Source: Trichostrongylus colubriformis (lineage: Eukaryota > Nematoda > Chromadorea > Rhabditida > Trichostrongylidae). Taken from it: 64,000 bases of DNA. The notes below the pieces were generated by a model, which worked only from the letters and a program-made list of their open reading frames with translations, made no database searches and was not told the DNA's origin. Location of the stretch: contig OZ022261.1 of assembly GCA_963978905.1 (NCBI GenBank), positions 37,032,130 through 37,096,129 of the forward strand, in the 5' to 3' direction. Below, one piece after another: positions 61,279 through 64,000 of this stretch (position 1 is the first letter of the stretch; each line of letters starts with the position of its first letter). The translations under genes and the position numbers were made by a program.

Positions 61279-64000
61279 ATGGCGCTGTATTTTCAAAAGG
61301 GCAGCCTCAAGCGCGCATGTGCGCTACTAAAAGCGCAGATTGATATGTTCCGTCCTTTCACGAACGAGGTACAGTATCCTACAGCGGTAGACGCAAAACA
61401 GGACTACTGCTCACAACTATATGACTCGATAAAGCAGGCCATTACCCTTCTCGAAACATCTAGGAGTGAGGTTCTTGTGATTATTGAGGGAATCCAGAAA
61501 GAGTATATGGCAACAAAAAAGGGTGAGAGGAAGGAATTCTTAGACGAATTCCAACAGATAGAAGCGGACATCGGATTTGATTCCTTGCTCACAGAAACAG
61601 ACGCTATCCTATCAGCCCTAAAAACGCGTCTTTCTGAGATTCACCACGAATTCGCACGTTTTCCGAGAGCGTTATCGCCAGTTCTGCAGCGCGCACAGAC
61701 AGCTGAGCAGTACGGTAGAAATGAGCCAAAAAAGCCAGAAAGAAGCATGTACAGAAACATTTTGTCACATGAACATCTGGAAGCCGATGAATTCAGCGGC
61801 ATCCAAGGAAACCTACAAGACATCGAAGATCACCAGCCTATCTATGAAAATATCGATCATTTTTCAAAACCGCGCAAGCAAAATTTTATGCCGCCCAGTA
61901 TACCAAAGCTAAACTGCGAACAACCAGCGCAAAACTCAGTTCAACCGCCCCGAATCACGATTCCCAAATTCGACGGTCAACCTGAAGAGTTCACAGAATT
62001 TTGGGCAATCTTTGACACGATGGTTCACAGAAACACCACATTGAACACGATCGAAAAAATGGTCCTTCTCAAAGATAGTCTTACAGGGAAGGCAGCTAAG
62101 ACAGTGAAAGGTATAAAGCTAGTTCCACAAAACTATCAGTGGATGATTGATCTTTTGAGAAAGAAGTATGGCAATGTCACCAATGCTAGAGCACATGTCA
62201 TCAAAAGGTTAGCAGAACTTGAACCTGCAAAAAGCAACATTGTCTCTTGCGAACACGTGTTTGACGAAATTCGTTCCCTCGTGAATGAAATGGTCTCTAC
62301 GGGATACAACATCCTAGGAGTTCACGATCCCATGTGGACTGAAAACATCCTCCAGAAGTTACCGCGGAACATCGTAGAGGAATTTCTGAAAGAACACCGA
62401 GATACGGAATCGTGTTCCATAGGACAGACCTTGGATTATCTCGAGGAACTTATTGCACGTTACAGGTACATTTCGCAGCGACTGAGTACTGCCAGACCGG
62501 ACCAAAAACAGGTCATGAAAGACCCAGTGCGACGAGAGAGGGTAGTCTCTGCATCAAATCCATGTGCATTCTGTAAAAAGACAAACCACAAGTCATTCCA
62601 ATGTCGCACCGTCGCGGAACCCAGCGCTCGTAGACAAGTTGTTATGGAAAACAATTTATGTTGGAAATGTTTCTCGAGCGAACACAAGAGTAACGAATGC
62701 AGACGATCAAATTGTCCACACTGCGGCAGACTTCACGACGGTTCGCTCTGCACAAGAAACGCGCCAGTACCAGAAACGCCACAGGCTAGTAGCAATAAGC
62801 AACGGCGACCGAGGGTGACACAAAACCTTACTAATGCAAGCGCGTCATGCTCAACGCTGCCTCCAATATGGCCTTCCTACACCCAAAACGAGGTGCAGCC
62901 TCAGGAGAGCTCTTCAATGCCAGAACAGCGGCTCAGTGCCACTTCACCTTCCGCGTTACTATATACCCACATGACTAACACGGCACAGAGGTTGACTTCA
63001 ACACAAATAGTGCTCATGACAGTAGAGGCGTTAGTGTTCAGCGAAAGAACAAGGTCATACCTACGAGCACTGCTATTCTTCGATACCGGAGCCCATGTGA
63101 GCTTGGTAGAAGAACACGTGGCAGACTCCCTAGCACTCCCGGTCCTCCATTCTGAACAGTGTACTTTATCCGGTATTGGAGGAACGGTAGACACCTTTGT
63201 CTCCCATAGTGTTCAAATGAAAATCCTGAGCGCTCACGGCAAAGAACTACAGATCCCCTTACGGACAAAGCCAACACTGGTCGAGGGATTTCCATCAGTG
63301 CTCCTCACTGAGAAAGACCTCCTTTTCATGGAGGAAAACGACATATGCCTTTCGAACAGTCGGTTGCGAGGAGAAATGCAGAAACCTCACATTCTCATCG
63401 GAATCGATTTATTCAGTTCTCTCGTCTTGGAGCATGTCCCACCTATTGTAATGCCATCAGGTCTGCGTGTAGCCAAGACAGTGTTTGGACTAGCAGCATA
63501 TGGTCGTGGGAGCATTGATTCCAAGGTTTCGAGCTCTCCAATCATTCAGTCGTGCAACACCATCGTAAACGAATGCACCCCAGATTCGGAGAAGATAAAA
63601 CTACTCTTCGAATTGGAAAGTTTGGGTATCTCTACGAGAGAAGGAGCTCAAGATGATAGTACATGCGCCTACCGATCGAAGTATGCAAAGTCGATCCGTT
63701 TCGAGGAGAATCATGTCGTCGCACCGTTTCCTCTAAAGGAAAACATCTCGGAGTTGACGGACAACCGTAAGTTAGCTCTGAACCGATTAGTAGCGCTGAC
63801 TAAACATTTGAACGCGTTCCCAGAACAGAAGAAATGGTATGCAGAAATCCTGGACCAATACTCGAAAGACGACGTCATCGAAGAAGTAGTGGACGGGGTT
63901 CCTGACTCCGTCGGGACATACTACATGCCACACTCAGGTGTGTGGAAGGAAAATAAAACCACCCCACTTCGTATCGTTTTCGACGCTTCCTCTCGTCAAC
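61279..64000 (+). CDS. Bel/Pao gag-pol polyprotein (N-terminal 907 residues)
   Basis: One frame runs without a stop from the ATG at 61279 to the edge; a TAA lies in frame 24 bases upstream and no earlier ATG is available. Domains in order: an N-terminal gag region with helical, charged sequence (1-210); a DUF1759-type gag core from about 226 (RITIPKFDGQPEEFTEFW); three zinc knuckles, C429-C432-H437-C442, C461-C464-H469-C474 and C479-C482-H486-C491, the last with one residue fewer before His; an aspartic protease of the DUF1758 type with D602-T-G-A and a later ILIGIDLF; then the start of reverse transcriptase (YYMPH at 881-885, TPLRIVFDASS at 895-905), the classic Bel/Pao signature. It would package its RNA in particles and copy it to DNA for integration. 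No frameshift between gag and pol is seen. Completeness of the C-terminal half is unknown. Confidence 0.95.
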   Translation, partial: MALYFQKGSLKRACALLKAQIDMFRPFTNEVQYPTAVDAKQDYCSQLYDSIKQAITLLETSRSEVLVIIEGIQKEYMATKKGERKEFLDEFQQIEADIGFDSLLTETDAILSALKTRLSEIHHEFARFPRALSPVLQRAQTAEQYGRNEPKKPERSMYRNILSHEHLEADEFSGIQGNLQDIEDHQPIYENIDHFSKPRKQNFMPPSIPKLNCEQPAQNSVQPPRITIPKFDGQPEEFTEFWAIFDTMVHRNTTLNTIEKMVLLKDSLTGKAAKTVKGIKLVPQNYQWMIDLLRKKYGNVTNARAHVIKRLAELEPAKSNIVSCEHVFDEIRSLVNEMVSTGYNILGVHDPMWTENILQKLPRNIVEEFLKEHRDTESCSIGQTLDYLEELIARYRYISQRLSTARPDQKQVMKDPVRRERVVSASNPCAFCKKTNHKSFQCRTVAEPSARRQVVMENNLCWKCFSSEHKSNECRRSNCPHCGRLHDGSLCTRNAPVPETPQASSNKQRRPRVTQNLTNASASCSTLPPIWPSYTQNEVQPQESSSMPEQRLSATSPSALLYTHMTNTAQRLTSTQIVLMTVEALVFSERTRSYLRALLFFDTGAHVSLVEEHVADSLALPVLHSEQCTLSGIGGTVDTFVSHSVQMKILSAHGKELQIPLRTKPTLVEGFPSVLLTEKDLLFMEENDICLSNSRLRGEMQKPHILIGIDLFSSLVLEHVPPIVMPSGLRVAKTVFGLAAYGRGSIDSKVSSSPIIQSCNTIVNECTPDSEKIKLLFELESLGISTREGAQDDSTCAYRSKYAKSIRFEENHVVAPFPLKENISELTDNRKLALNRLVALTKHLNAFPEQKKWYAEILDQYSKDDVIEEVVDGVPDSVGTYYMPHSGVWKENKTTPLRIVFDASSRQ

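Larger units (their letters stand above)
60905..64000 (+). mobile_element. Bel/Pao LTR retrotransposon, 5' part
   Basis: An LTR, primer-binding site and uninterrupted gag-pol frame in the usual order; the element continues past the right edge, so the remainder of RT, RNase H, integrase and the 3' LTR are not visible. An intact frame and clean domain order suggest a recent insertion. Confidence 0.9.

Overview
The window looks like a piece of a nematode chromosome, probably a clade V (strongylid/rhabditid-type) worm. It starts with an orcokinin-like nlp-14 neuropeptide gene. Introns use GTAAGT/GTGAGT donors and TTTTCAG-type acceptors, a candidate trans-splice acceptor sits just before a start codon, and most of the rest is AT-rich non-coding DNA full of inverted-repeat elements. 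There are no operon-type bacterial genes, no credible tRNA or rRNA genes and no CRISPR. Species cannot be named from the sequence alone.

Layout. 1-2228 (minus strand) is nlp-14: four exons are inferred, giving a signal peptide, one divergent N-terminal peptide and nine tandem peptides with KR processing sites; the last exon runs off the left edge. 2.3-26.6 kb is gene-poor, with microsatellite tracts, two dispersed repeat families and one short ORF with a signal-peptide-like start near 9.0 kb. 26.6-36.1 kb is a nest of inverted repeats: a 1.9-kb inverted pair around a 3-kb spacer, an older inverted pair interrupted by a 1.6-kb palindrome, and three copies of a small tRNA-like hairpin. 37.6-38.2 kb holds a GC-rich foldback and a MITE capped with poly-G/poly-C, whose second copy is at 55.4 kb. 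40.8-43.0 kb (plus strand) holds the 3' exons of an unrecognised single-pass membrane protein whose intron carries a 569-bp palindromic element.

45.27-46.89 kb is a hAT-type DNA element with terminal inverted repeats and a perfect 8-bp target duplication. 50.2-51.9 kb holds duplicated and partly broken coiled-coil exons on the minus strand. 52.5-53.4 kb is a decayed Penelope-like reverse transcriptase. 54.97-55.2 kb has a probable exon with a Cys pattern like the end of a von Willebrand factor C domain. 60.9-64.0 kb is the 5' part of a Bel/Pao LTR retrotransposon: LTR, primer-binding site, and a gag-pol frame with no stop from its ATG to the window edge (907 codons).

The host genes share no evident pathway. 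The window is best read as a few host genes embedded in repeat-rich intergenic DNA, with one probably young retrotransposon (Bel/Pao) and several older or non-autonomous elements.
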